From JBMOLC01 sp049324215 (GTDB taxonomy: Bacteria > Patescibacteriota > Microgenomatia > UBA8517): 27,475 nt of DNA. Location of the stretch: the NCBI GenBank assembly GCA_049324215.1, contig JBMOLC010000047.1, positions 1-27,475 on the forward strand, written 5' to 3'. The position numbers and the translations under genes were made by a program. Under the pieces are notes generated by a model that did no database searches, was not told the DNA's origin, and worked only from the letters and a program-made list of their open reading frames with translations. Within the stretch, counting starts at the first letter, position 1. Each line of letters starts with the position of its first letter. Shown here in pieces: positions 6,458 through 13,738 of this stretch.

Positions 6458-6889
6458 ATGCAAAATAAAGGTCTTTGGCTAGGATTAGGAATTTTTATGG
6501 CAGTGGCGATAGGAGGCTTTTTCTTCCTCAGGAGGCCGAGCCTTGCTCCACCCAAAGAGGCAGTCTCGGGAGGCAAAACCACCCCTATCCCATTGGTTGA
6601 AGAGGGGGAAGACATCAGAGAAATAACGATTGAGGCCAGCGAATATTCCTTCGCGCCACGAGGAATAAGCCTAGCCAAGGGAGAGAAGGTCAGACTTACT
6701 TTTAAAAATACAGGGAATTTGCCCCACAATTTGACCATCGACGAACTCAACTTGAAGACCAGGACCATTGCAGGGGGGCAGGAGGACACGCTCGAATTTA
6801 TTGCCGAAGAGTCGGGCACCTTTAGTTTCTATTGCGGTGTCGCAGGACACCGGGGATTGGGTATGGAAGGCTCTTTAGAGGTCGAGTGA
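6458..6889 (+). CDS. Membrane-anchored cupredoxin (plastocyanin/azurin-like copper protein)
   Basis: A single N-terminal anchor (GLWLGLGIFMAVAIGGFFFL) and a linker precede a cupredoxin domain (about residues 53-143). All four type-1 copper ligands are visible: H90 in NLPHNLTI, C126 and H131 in YCGVAGH, and M136 in LGMEG. The protein should bind one Cu ion outside the membrane and carry electrons or buffer copper. The ATG at 6458 is preceded by GGAGGT at 6446-6451. The gene is 15 nt upstream of a glutaredoxin gene and probably starts the operon that runs into central carbon metabolism. No respiratory partner is seen here. Confidence 0.88.
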   Translation: MQNKGLWLGLGIFMAVAIGGFFFLRRPSLAPPKEAVSGGKTTPIPLVEEGEDIREITIEASEYSFAPRGISLAKGEKVRLTFKNTGNLPHNLTIDELNLKTRTIAGGQEDTLEFIAEESGTFSFYCGVAGHRGLGMEGSLEVE

Positions 6890-6904
6890 GGAGGTGAAGG
6901 TTTT

Positions 6905-7156
6905 ATGCAGGTGACGGTCTATTCAACCACAACTTGTCCTTATTGCAAGATGCTGAGGGACTACCTGACGCAAAAAGCGATCGCTTTTACCGAGAAAATG
7001 GTCGATACCGACGAGGTGGCCAGAGAAGAAATGATGGCCTCTTCGGGTGGATTTTTAGGCGTTCCTTTTACCGTTATTCTGGCTAACGGCAACAAACAAA
7101 CGGTTATCGGTTTTGACAAAGGCAAACTCGATTCAATTTTGGGGGGAGAGGCATGA
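6905..7156 (+). CDS. Glutaredoxin-family protein (NrdH/Grx-like)
   Basis: The 83-residue protein has the glutaredoxin fold order: VTVYSTTTCPYCKMLRDYL with the CPYC dithiol near residues 11-14, then GVPFTVILANG with the cis-proline, and GFDKGKLDSIL at the end. It reduces disulfides in the cytosol, possibly serving ribonucleotide reductase or general redox needs. GAGGAGGTGA lies upstream of the ATG at 6905. Its stop overlaps the ATG of the TPI gene (ATGA), tying the redox gene to the glycolysis operon. Confidence 0.88.
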   Translation: MQVTVYSTTTCPYCKMLRDYLTQKAIAFTEKMVDTDEVAREEMMASSGGFLGVPFTVILANGNKQTVIGFDKGKLDSILGGEA

Positions 7157-7815
7157 TTTTTGTCAACTTTAAAGTCTACGAAGAAGGCAGCGGACAGAAG
7201 GCAATTGCCTTAACCAGAATTTTGGAGGAAGTAGCGCATTTAACCCAGGTGAAGATTATCCCGGTTGTCCAGATAATCGACGCCGAGACGGTCGTTAACG
7301 CCACCCGACTCGAGGTCTGGATTCAACACATCGACCCAGTTTCCTACGGTCCCTATACCGGCTGGACCCTGCCCGAAGAGGCCATCAGGATTGGCATAAG
7401 AGGAGTTTTTCTCAACCATTCGGAGCACAAATTCGGCGACTGGGGAGAACTGGTTAAGGCCGTCTCTCGCTGTCGCGAAGTCGACCTCAAAACCCTCATT
7501 TTTGCCGGTGATTTGGAGGAATTTAAAAAAGTCCTCGAGTTAAAGCCAACCTTTGTTGCCTATGAGCCACCCGAGCTAATTGGTTCAACCGAGACTTCGG
7601 TGGCAACTGCCCAGCCTGAAGTTATCGCCAAAGCCTCGGTCTTGGCAAAGGAAGCCGGAATACCCTTAATCGTCGGAGCGGGGATCAACCGCCGGGATGA
7701 CGTTAAAAAAAGTCTGGAACTCGGAGCGGTTGGGGTCGTCGTGGCCACAGATGTCGTTAAGGCGGAAGATCCGAGGAAGGAGTTAATCGATTTGACACAG
7801 GGGTTCACTACCTGA
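7153..7815 (+). CDS. tpiA: Triosephosphate isomerase, archaeal type
   Basis: TPI interconverts dihydroxyacetone phosphate and glyceraldehyde 3-phosphate. At 220 aa this is the short archaeal form rather than the 250-aa bacterial one. Diagnostic pieces are VNFKVYEE (K7), QHIDPVSYGPYTG, LNHSEHK (catalytic H89), AYEPPELIG (catalytic E138) and GAGINRRDD with GVVVATDVVKA for the phosphate. All catalytic residues are present. The ATG overlaps the glutaredoxin stop and RpiB follows after 7 nt. Archaeal-type TPI in a bacterial-looking operon suggests an old transfer, known from some CPR lineages. Confidence 0.92.
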   Translation: MIFVNFKVYEEGSGQKAIALTRILEEVAHLTQVKIIPVVQIIDAETVVNATRLEVWIQHIDPVSYGPYTGWTLPEEAIRIGIRGVFLNHSEHKFGDWGELVKAVSRCREVDLKTLIFAGDLEEFKKVLELKPTFVAYEPPELIGSTETSVATAQPEVIAKASVLAKEAGIPLIVGAGINRRDDVKKSLELGAVGVVVATDVVKAEDPRKELIDLTQGFTT

Positions 7816-7822
7816 AAACACT

Positions 7823-8272
7823 ATGAAAGTCTATCTTGGAGCTGACCATCGAGGATTTGCCCTCAAAGAAAAAATTAAAGACTGGTTAACGACCTGGGGA
7901 TATGAATTTAGCGACTTAGGAGCATACCAGCTTGACCCCCAGGACGATTTTACTCTTTATGCCGAAAAGGTTGGGGTAGTTGTTGGCAGAGAGGAAGGTG
8001 CCAGGGGTATTCTTCTTTGTGGTTCTGGAGTTGGCGTCAACATTGCCGCCAATAAAATCGACGGAGTCAGAGCTTCATTTGGACTATCCCCGGAACAGGT
8101 CAAAGCTGGTAGGAACGACGATGACATGAACATTCTGGTCATCGCCGCCGACTTTGTCGCAGAGGAGAAAGCAAAAGACCTGATTAAGGTTTTTCTTGAG
8201 ACCAAATTTGCGAGAGAAGAAAGATTTGTCAGGCGCCTAGCCGAGATTAAGAAACTTGAAGCCAATAACTAA
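7823..8272 (+). CDS. rpiB: Ribose-5-phosphate isomerase B (RpiB/LacA/LacB family)
   Basis: The enzyme interconverts ribose 5-phosphate and ribulose 5-phosphate in the pentose-phosphate pathway. It starts with MKVYLGADHRGFALKEKI, the family signature. It contains the active-site cysteine and anion hole in GILLCGSGVGVNIAANKI, then GVRASFGLSPEQVKAGRNDDDMNILVIA. The usual HND-N pattern reads RNDDDMN, so the histidine is replaced by arginine. Length (149 aa) is normal. The ATG has no SD and is placed 7 nt after the TPI stop; its stop shares one base with the PGK start (TAATG). Translation is probably by reinitiation. Confidence 0.9.
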   Translation: MKVYLGADHRGFALKEKIKDWLTTWGYEFSDLGAYQLDPQDDFTLYAEKVGVVVGREEGARGILLCGSGVGVNIAANKIDGVRASFGLSPEQVKAGRNDDDMNILVIAADFVAEEKAKDLIKVFLETKFAREERFVRRLAEIKKLEANN

Positions 8273-9237
8273 TGAACTTGCCCAAGCTGTCTCCCCAAGA
8301 CGTTGCCGCTAAAAAAGTGCTTTTGAGGCTCGATTTGGACGTTAGTGCCGACATTTCTCGAGTCGAAAATGCCAAAGAAACACTCGAATTTCTAGTCGAA
8401 AATTCGGCCCAAACAATAATTATTGGACACAAAGGCAGACCCAATGGGGGTAAAGACGGTCTGACCCTCAAGGATCTAACTCCAGTTTTATCTGACCTAA
8501 TCGGTAAAAAGGTAGTCTTTCAGCAAGAAGGCCAAGTTGTCTTAAAGGAAAATCTGCGGTTTGACCCCGGGGAAGAAGCAAACAACGAGGATTTTGCCAA
8601 GAAGTTGGCAAGCCTCGCCGACGTCTACGTTAACGAGGCTTTTGCGGCCTCGCATAGGAGTCATGCTTCAATCGTCGGAGTTCCGAAATTTCTACCCCAT
8701 TTTGCCGGCTTTAGGTTTTTGGCTGAGGTTGCGAACTTAAGTCGGGTCAGGGAGAATCCCAAAAGGCCATTGGTGGTTCTGATTAGCGGCATCAAAGAGG
8801 ATAAGGTCGAGATGGCAAGGGAGCTAACCAAGATTGTCGATAAAGTCCTGGTGGGAGGAAAACTGCCGAGCTATTTTGGGGAGGGAAACCCCAACCCCGA
8901 GAAAATCCTGATTGCGGACCTAACTTTTGACGGCTTTGACATCAGCCTAAACTCAATTACGCGCTTTAAGCAAGAAATTGCCAAAGCCGGCACGCTGGTG
9001 CTTGCGGGAGTTCTAGGCAAATACGAGGAGGAAGGCCATCGGTTAGGGACAAAAGAGATCTTCCAGGCAGTTTCGGCAACGAGTGCTTTCAAAGTCGCAG
9101 GTGGAGGAGACACCGAGGCGGCACTGACAATATTTGGACTGACTTCTAAATTTGATTGGATTTCTGTCGGCGGTGGAGCAATGCTTGAGTTTTTGCTAAA
9201 AGGAACTTTACCCGGTATCAACGCCTTGTTAGAATGA
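8272..9237 (+). CDS. pgk: Phosphoglycerate kinase, unusually short and divergent
   Basis: PGK transfers phosphate from 1,3-bisphosphoglycerate to ADP. Family pieces are present: KKVLLRLDLDV (usually VRVDFNVP), GHKGRPNGG (usually SHLGRP), LKENLRFDPGEEANN, YVNEAFAASHRSHASIVG and a C-terminal SVGGGAMLEFLLKG. At 321 aa it is about 70 residues shorter than usual. The GGAKVSDK segment reads ISGIKEDK and the WNGPMGVFE segment reads LAGVLGKYEEEG. Despite this it sits between rpiB and gap, as expected of a working enzyme. Adjacent genes abut or lie 10 nt away, and no SD is present at its ATG. Confidence 0.88.
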   Translation: MNLPKLSPQDVAAKKVLLRLDLDVSADISRVENAKETLEFLVENSAQTIIIGHKGRPNGGKDGLTLKDLTPVLSDLIGKKVVFQQEGQVVLKENLRFDPGEEANNEDFAKKLASLADVYVNEAFAASHRSHASIVGVPKFLPHFAGFRFLAEVANLSRVRENPKRPLVVLISGIKEDKVEMARELTKIVDKVLVGGKLPSYFGEGNPNPEKILIADLTFDGFDISLNSITRFKQEIAKAGTLVLAGVLGKYEEEGHRLGTKEIFQAVSATSAFKVAGGGDTEAALTIFGLTSKFDWISVGGGAMLEFLLKGTLPGINALLE

Positions 9238-9247
9238 AGTTACTTCT

Positions 9248-10351
9248 ATGGTTAAGGTTGGGATAAACGGCTTTGGTCGAATCGGGAGAATTGCATTTCG
9301 AATCGGGATTTTAAAGCATGCAAATGAGCTGGCCTTTAGTGCTATAAACACCTCGGGCTCAATGGCAGCCTCGGGTTGGGCCCACCTGGTTAACTACGAC
9401 ACAGCCTATGGGAGGTTTGCCAAGGAGGTTAAGGCCGAAGAGTTAAAAAAGCCCGAGGAGGCGTCAGATGCCGACCCCCAGATAGGGAGCTTGATTGTCG
9501 AGGGGAATAAAATCCCACTTCTGGCCCAAAAAGACCCGGCCAAAATTCCCTGGGGAAAGTATGCCGTCGACGTTGTCATTGAATCAACCGGAAAGTTTAC
9601 TTCCGAAGAAGACGCCAAAAAGCACGCCCTAGGAGGAGCCAAAAGGGTGGTAATTTCAGCTCCGGTTAAGGGCGGAAATATCGGTACCTACATCATCGGC
9701 GTCAACGAATACAAGGGGGAAGCAGAAATTCTTTCCAATTCTTCCTGTACCACAAACTGCGTGGCTCCGGTGGCGGCGGTTCTACACACCAAGTTTGGTA
9801 TTGAGAAAGCTGCCATGACCACGGCCCACGGCTATACCGACGACCAAAACCTGCAGGATAATTCCCACAAGGACCTAAGACGCGCCAGGGCCGCTGCCCA
9901 AAATATCGTTCCCACGACAACCGGTGCTGCAATCTCGACGACAGAGACGATTCCCGAGCTTAAAGGCCTTTTTGACGGGAGAGCCCTAAGGATTCCAGTC
10001 ATCACCGGGTCAATTACCGATTTTGCACTTCTTTTAAAGAAAAACGTGACGGTTAGTGAGGTCAACCAGGCTTTTATCGAGGCCAGTCAGAACCCTTTAT
10101 ATAAAGGAGTTCTGGCTGTGACCAACGAGCCTCTGGTCTCAAGCGACATTATTGGCCGAAGCGAATCAGCGATCGTTGACCTTTCCCTGACCCAAGTCAT
10201 CGGCGGGAATCTGGTCAAGGTCTTTGCCTGGTACGACAACGAGTGGGGTTATGCTAACCGCTTAGTGGAGCAAGTAATCAGGGTTGGTAAAACAATTGGC
10301 GGAGAGAAAGCACCAACAGATCCAATAACCCTGGCATTTAAGAATGGTTGA
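9248..10351 (+). CDS. gap: Glyceraldehyde-3-phosphate dehydrogenase, type I
   Basis: The enzyme oxidises glyceraldehyde 3-phosphate to 1,3-bisphosphoglycerate. It begins KVGINGFGRIGR (dinucleotide-binding GxGxxG). It has the catalytic cysteine C167 in SNSSCTTNC, the catalytic histidine in TTAHGYTDDQ, and ends WYDNEWGYANRLVEQV. The residue that usually is Asp after the second beta strand (IND) is Thr here (AINT, T35), which may relax specificity toward NADP. A lysine/glutamate-rich insertion of about 12 residues follows DTAYGRF. At 367 aa it is longer than the usual 335. It starts 10 nt after pgk and overlaps the next gene by 8 nt. Confidence 0.94.
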   Translation: MVKVGINGFGRIGRIAFRIGILKHANELAFSAINTSGSMAASGWAHLVNYDTAYGRFAKEVKAEELKKPEEASDADPQIGSLIVEGNKIPLLAQKDPAKIPWGKYAVDVVIESTGKFTSEEDAKKHALGGAKRVVISAPVKGGNIGTYIIGVNEYKGEAEILSNSSCTTNCVAPVAAVLHTKFGIEKAAMTTAHGYTDDQNLQDNSHKDLRRARAAAQNIVPTTTGAAISTTETIPELKGLFDGRALRIPVITGSITDFALLLKKNVTVSEVNQAFIEASQNPLYKGVLAVTNEPLVSSDIIGRSESAIVDLSLTQVIGGNLVKVFAWYDNEWGYANRLVEQVIRVGKTIGGEKAPTDPITLAFKNG

Positions 10352-10991
10352 AATAATCCCCTCGATTTTGACCAGCGACCCTCGCGAAGTTGAGGCCAAA
10401 ATTGCCAGCTGCGAGGGGGTGGTGGAGAGGGTTCAAATTGACATCATCGACGGGGTCTTTGCCGTGACGAGAACCATCGACCCTTCTTTTTTGGAAGGAG
10501 TAGATAGCCCGCTTAATTTTGACTATCACCTCATGACCAAGGAACCGAGTCTTTGGGTCGAGAAGGCCGCCCGAGGAGGGGCAGATAGGGTGATTGGCCA
10601 GATAGAACAAATGGGGAGCCAAATCGAGTTTATCGGTAAGGTCTCGGAAATTGGCTTGTCCGTCGGACTCGCGCTAGATATTGAAACCAAAGTTTCTTCC
10701 CTCGACCCGGTTGTTCTGACAAATCTGGATGTTATTTTGGTCATGTCGGTTAAGGCTGGAGCCGGGGGGCAGAAGTTTGAGAAACCCTCTCTTGCTAAAA
10801 TAAGAAAGCTAGACGAAATCAGGGCCAGGGACGATACACCCTTTAAAATTTGTGTCGATGGGGGTATAACGGAAGAGAACATTAGTCAGGTGGTGGCAGC
10901 TGGGGCAGACGAAGTGGTGATCGGAGAAAGAATTTTTGCCGGAGACTTGATAAAAAACCTGGAAAAGTTTAAGAAAGCAGCCTATGGCTAG
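10344..10991 (+). CDS. Ribulose-phosphate 3-epimerase-like protein with an altered metal site
   Basis: The TIM-barrel order of Rpe is clear: IIPSILTSD, then QIDIIDG, NFDYHLM, VMSVKAGAGGQKF and ICVDGGITEENISQVVAAGADEVVIGERIF. Rpe interconverts ribulose 5-phosphate and xylulose 5-phosphate using a metal bound by two His and two Asp. Here D33, H62 and D172 are kept, but the first His is Gln31. VNPGFGGQ has become VKAGAGGQ. It may still epimerise with changed metal affinity or use a related substrate. The position, overlapping gap and upstream of transketolase, supports a pentose-phosphate role. The 215-aa length is normal. Confidence 0.78.
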   Translation: MVEIIPSILTSDPREVEAKIASCEGVVERVQIDIIDGVFAVTRTIDPSFLEGVDSPLNFDYHLMTKEPSLWVEKAARGGADRVIGQIEQMGSQIEFIGKVSEIGLSVGLALDIETKVSSLDPVVLTNLDVILVMSVKAGAGGQKFEKPSLAKIRKLDEIRARDDTPFKICVDGGITEENISQVVAAGADEVVIGERIFAGDLIKNLEKFKKAAYG

Positions 10992-11610
10992 CGAAAAAGA
11001 ATTTTCCGAAAGAAAAATTAAACAGATTACTTACTTTGGTTTTGCCGATGCCGCTCCCAACGACCCTTTATACCAGGAGGCCTTTGAGGTGGCAAAGTAT
11101 TTAACGTCCAAAGGCTATGTGGCCATCAACGGCGGCGGCCCGGGAACGATGAAGGCAGTCTCCGAAGGGGCAAAGGAAGCTAAAGGAACCGCGATCGGGG
11201 TCACCTTTTACCCCAAGGATATAACCAACTTTGAAGGCAGAGACCCGGAAAATCCTATCGACATCGAAATCAAGACCAAAAACTATCTCGAGAGGACGCT
11301 CAAGCTTCTTGAGCTTGGGGATGCCTATGTGGTATTTCGGGGCGGGACGGGGACAATCTCGGAATTCGGCATGGCCTGGGGCCTGGGGAGGCTTTATTTT
11401 GGCCATCATAAACCCCTAATCCTTTACGGCGAATTTTGGAACAACGTGATTAAGTCATTTATCGACAATATGCGAATTCGGCCCGAGGAACTCAAGGTCT
11501 ATAAAGTCGTTTCTTCCCCAGAGGAAGCCTATCAAGCCATACTCCATTTCGAGGAGGTCTTAACGGGAAATAACCACAGACATCCGGAGGAGAAGCCTTT
11601 TCAACTTTAA
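10984..11610 (+). CDS. LOG-family Rossmann-fold nucleotide-binding protein
   Basis: The protein has the LOG/lysine-decarboxylase-like fold signatures: INGGGPGTMKAVSEGAKEA for the nucleotide pocket and RGGTGTISEFGMAWGLGRL, a variant of the PGGxGTxxE motif with Arg in place of Pro. Many LOG enzymes release cytokinin-type bases or ribose 5-phosphate from nucleotide 5'-monophosphates. Ribose 5-phosphate release would suit this operon, though that is inference. It is 208 aa, overlaps the Rpe-like gene by 8 nt and abuts the transketolase subunit without a gap. Confidence 0.82.
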   Translation: MASEKEFSERKIKQITYFGFADAAPNDPLYQEAFEVAKYLTSKGYVAINGGGPGTMKAVSEGAKEAKGTAIGVTFYPKDITNFEGRDPENPIDIEIKTKNYLERTLKLLELGDAYVVFRGGTGTISEFGMAWGLGRLYFGHHKPLILYGEFWNNVIKSFIDNMRIRPEELKVYKVVSSPEEAYQAILHFEEVLTGNNHRHPEEKPFQL

Positions 11611-12462
11611 ATGCAAAGACTGACCACCCTTGAGCTTGAGAAGAAAGCCAACGAGGTAAGACGCGACATCATCAAAATGTTACTCAAAGCTGGCTCGGGA
11701 CACTCGGCCGGTCCCTTAGGGATGGCCGATATTTTTACCGCTCTTTACTTTAACATCATGAACCACGACCCCAAGAACCCCGATTGGGAAGAGCGGGATA
11801 GACTGATTCTTTCGAATGGACACATAGCTCCAGTCAGATACGCCGCCATGGCCCATGCCGGGTATTTTCCGCTAAAGGAACTCTCAACCTTAAGAAAGTT
11901 GGAAACGAGGCTGCAAGGACACCCGGAAAGGCTAAGGCTTCCCGGACTTGAGACCACTTCGGGACCCTTAGGCAGCGGCCTGGCCCAGGCAGCCGGTTAT
12001 GCTTTTGCGGCCCGGATGGACGGGGCCAGATTTAGGGTTTTCTGTATCCTTAGCGACGGTGAGCACGACGCCGGAAATCACTGGGAAGCGGTGATGTTTG
12101 CTGGCAAAAACAATCTTTCCAACTTAACCGCAATAGTTGATCGAAATAATATCCAAATCGACGGCTATACCGAAGACGTCATGCCGTTAGAACCCCTCGA
12201 GGAAAAATACAAAGCCTTCAATTGGTACGTACTTGACATCGATGGGCACAATTCGGAAGAGATAATTAACGCGGTCGACCACGCCCGAGCAGTTTATGAA
12301 AAACCCACGGTAATTATTGCCCACACCATTCCGGGTAAGGGAGTCTCTTTCATGGAAGGACTTCCCGAATGGCACGGCAACCCCCCCAATTTAGAAGAGG
12401 CTAAAAAAGCCCTCCATGAATTAAGGACCCTAGGGGGAAAAATTAGAAGCGAGCACGAATGA
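11611..12462 (+). CDS. Transketolase, N-terminal (TPP-binding) subunit
   Basis: This is the first half of a two-gene transketolase, which moves two-carbon ketol units between sugar phosphates. It contains GSGHSAGPLGMADIFTALYF, then SNGHIAPVRYA, GPLGSGLAQAAGYAFAARM and the TPP-Mg motif SDGEHDAGNHWEA ending near VDRNNIQIDG. The usual GDG reads SDG. At 283 aa it matches split-transketolase N subunits of archaea and many CPR bacteria. It follows the LOG gene with no spacer, and its stop overlaps the next ATG by 4 nt (ATGA), so both subunits are made together. Confidence 0.92.
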   Translation: MQRLTTLELEKKANEVRRDIIKMLLKAGSGHSAGPLGMADIFTALYFNIMNHDPKNPDWEERDRLILSNGHIAPVRYAAMAHAGYFPLKELSTLRKLETRLQGHPERLRLPGLETTSGPLGSGLAQAAGYAFAARMDGARFRVFCILSDGEHDAGNHWEAVMFAGKNNLSNLTAIVDRNNIQIDGYTEDVMPLEPLEEKYKAFNWYVLDIDGHNSEEIINAVDHARAVYEKPTVIIAHTIPGKGVSFMEGLPEWHGNPPNLEEAKKALHELRTLGGKIRSEHE

Positions 12463-13454
12463 TTTCGAAAGCCGCAAAACTTTCCCAAAAGATTTTTCAA
12501 AAAGATATCGATCTTATTCCGACGCGCCAAGGCTATGGGGAGGGTCTGGTTATCGCGGGAGAGAAAGACGAGAGGGTTGTGGTTTTATGTGCCGATTTAA
12601 CCGAATCAACCCGCTCAATTCTTTTTAAGGAGCGCTTCCCCGAGAGGTTTATCGAAGTTGGAGTTGCCGAGCAGGCTTTGGTAACCATTGCCGCCGGCAT
12701 GGCCAACTACGGCAAGATTCCTTTTATTTCTTCCTATGCCGTTTTTTCTCCGGGCAGAAACTGGGAGCAGATAAGGACGGTGGTTGCCCTAAACGACGTT
12801 TCTGTAAAAATCGCCGGAGCCCACGCAGGAATTTCGGTCGGACCCGATGGGGCGACACACCAAGCCTTAGAAGATATTGCTATTATGCGGGCCATGCCCA
12901 ATATGATCGTTATTTCCCCAGCTGACGCAATCGAAACCAAAAAGGCAGTGGTCGAAGCCGCCAAGAACGGAAAGCCCACCTATCTCCGTTTTGCCAGGGA
13001 AAAAACTCCTGTTCTTACGACAGAGAAAACTCCTTTTAAGATCGGTAGAGCCGAGATTTTTTGGGCAGCCAAAAATCCCCAGGTTGCCATTGTTGCCTGT
13101 GGCCCTTTAGTTTACGAGGCCCTCCTGGCTGCTAAAACCTTGGAAAAAATTGGAATTGAAGTTTTGGTTGTCAATTGCCATACGGTTAAACCCATTGACG
13201 AGAAAGAAATAATCAGAGCCGCAAAAATAACTGGAGCGGTGGTTACGGTTGAGGAACACCAAGTTACAGGCGGACTGGGGGGAGCGGTCGCCGAGGTTCT
13301 TGCCAAGAATTATCCGGTTCCCATGGAGTTTGTCGGTATGCCTGATGCCTTTGGGGAGTCGGGGAAACCCGAAGAACTTCTAGAAAGATATGGTATGAAG
13401 GCAAAGCATATCATTGAGGCAGTTAAGAGGGTTATTGGTCGTAGATCCTATTGA
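12459..13454 (+). CDS. Transketolase, C-terminal (pyrimidine-binding) subunit
   Basis: The second half of the split enzyme. It carries VVLCADLTESTRS, ERFIEVGVAEQALVTIAAGMA with the glutamate that activates TPP, SSYAVFSPGRNWEQIR, and GAHAGISVGPDGATHQALEDIAIMRAMP. The C-terminal domain includes VVNCHTVKPIDEKEI and VEEHQVTGGLGGAVAEVL. At 331 aa it is complete. It is the last gene of the packed operon starting near 6458 or 6905; the antitoxin promoter begins inside its stop codon region. Confidence 0.92.
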   Translation: MISKAAKLSQKIFQKDIDLIPTRQGYGEGLVIAGEKDERVVVLCADLTESTRSILFKERFPERFIEVGVAEQALVTIAAGMANYGKIPFISSYAVFSPGRNWEQIRTVVALNDVSVKIAGAHAGISVGPDGATHQALEDIAIMRAMPNMIVISPADAIETKKAVVEAAKNGKPTYLRFAREKTPVLTTEKTPFKIGRAEIFWAAKNPQVAIVACGPLVYEALLAAKTLEKIGIEVLVVNCHTVKPIDEKEIIRAAKITGAVVTVEEHQVTGGLGGAVAEVLAKNYPVPMEFVGMPDAFGESGKPEELLERYGMKAKHIIEAVKRVIGRRSY

Positions 13455-13479
13455 CGGCAGACTCTTTCTGTAATAACAT
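13451..13479 (+). promoter_or_regulatory. Promoter of the AbrB-Doc toxin-antitoxin operon
   Basis: TTGACG at 13451-13456, overlapping the transketolase stop, and TAACAT at 13474-13479 are separated by 17 bp. Transcription near 13486 leaves about 4 nt before the ATG at 13490. Confidence 0.6.
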
Positions 13480-13489
13480 TGTACTTACA

Positions 13490-13738
13490 ATGCAGATACA
13501 AACAGTTTTTAGGGCCGGGAATAGCAATGTAGTTGCGATTCCAAAAGATTTATCTCGCGAGTTAGGGATTAAGCCCGGACAAAAGGTCGTTATTGAGAAA
13601 ACAGAGGGTGAGGAGTTGGTTATTCGTAAAGCTCGCGACAGAAGCAAGAAAATTTCCGCCGACGAAGAATTTCGAAGGTGGTGGAAGGCGTTTTTGAAAG
13701 ACAACGCGGGGATTTTAGATGAACTTGCGGTACGTTGA
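13490..13738 (+). CDS. AbrB/MazE-type (SpoVT-AbrB) antitoxin
   Basis: The 82-residue product opens with a swapped-hairpin DNA-binding domain: TVFRAGNSNVVAIPKDLSRELGIKPGQKVVIEKTEGEELVIRK. An acidic and aromatic tail (EEFRRWWKAFLKDNAGILDEL) resembles the toxin-neutralising segment of Phd-like antitoxins. The start at 13490 (MQIQT) is preferred because a promoter ends 10 nt upstream; a longer in-frame version from 13451 would overlap that promoter. It overlaps the Doc toxin gene by 20 nt and should bind both Doc and its own promoter. Confidence 0.82.
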   Translation: MQIQTVFRAGNSNVVAIPKDLSRELGIKPGQKVVIEKTEGEELVIRKARDRSKKISADEEFRRWWKAFLKDNAGILDELAVR

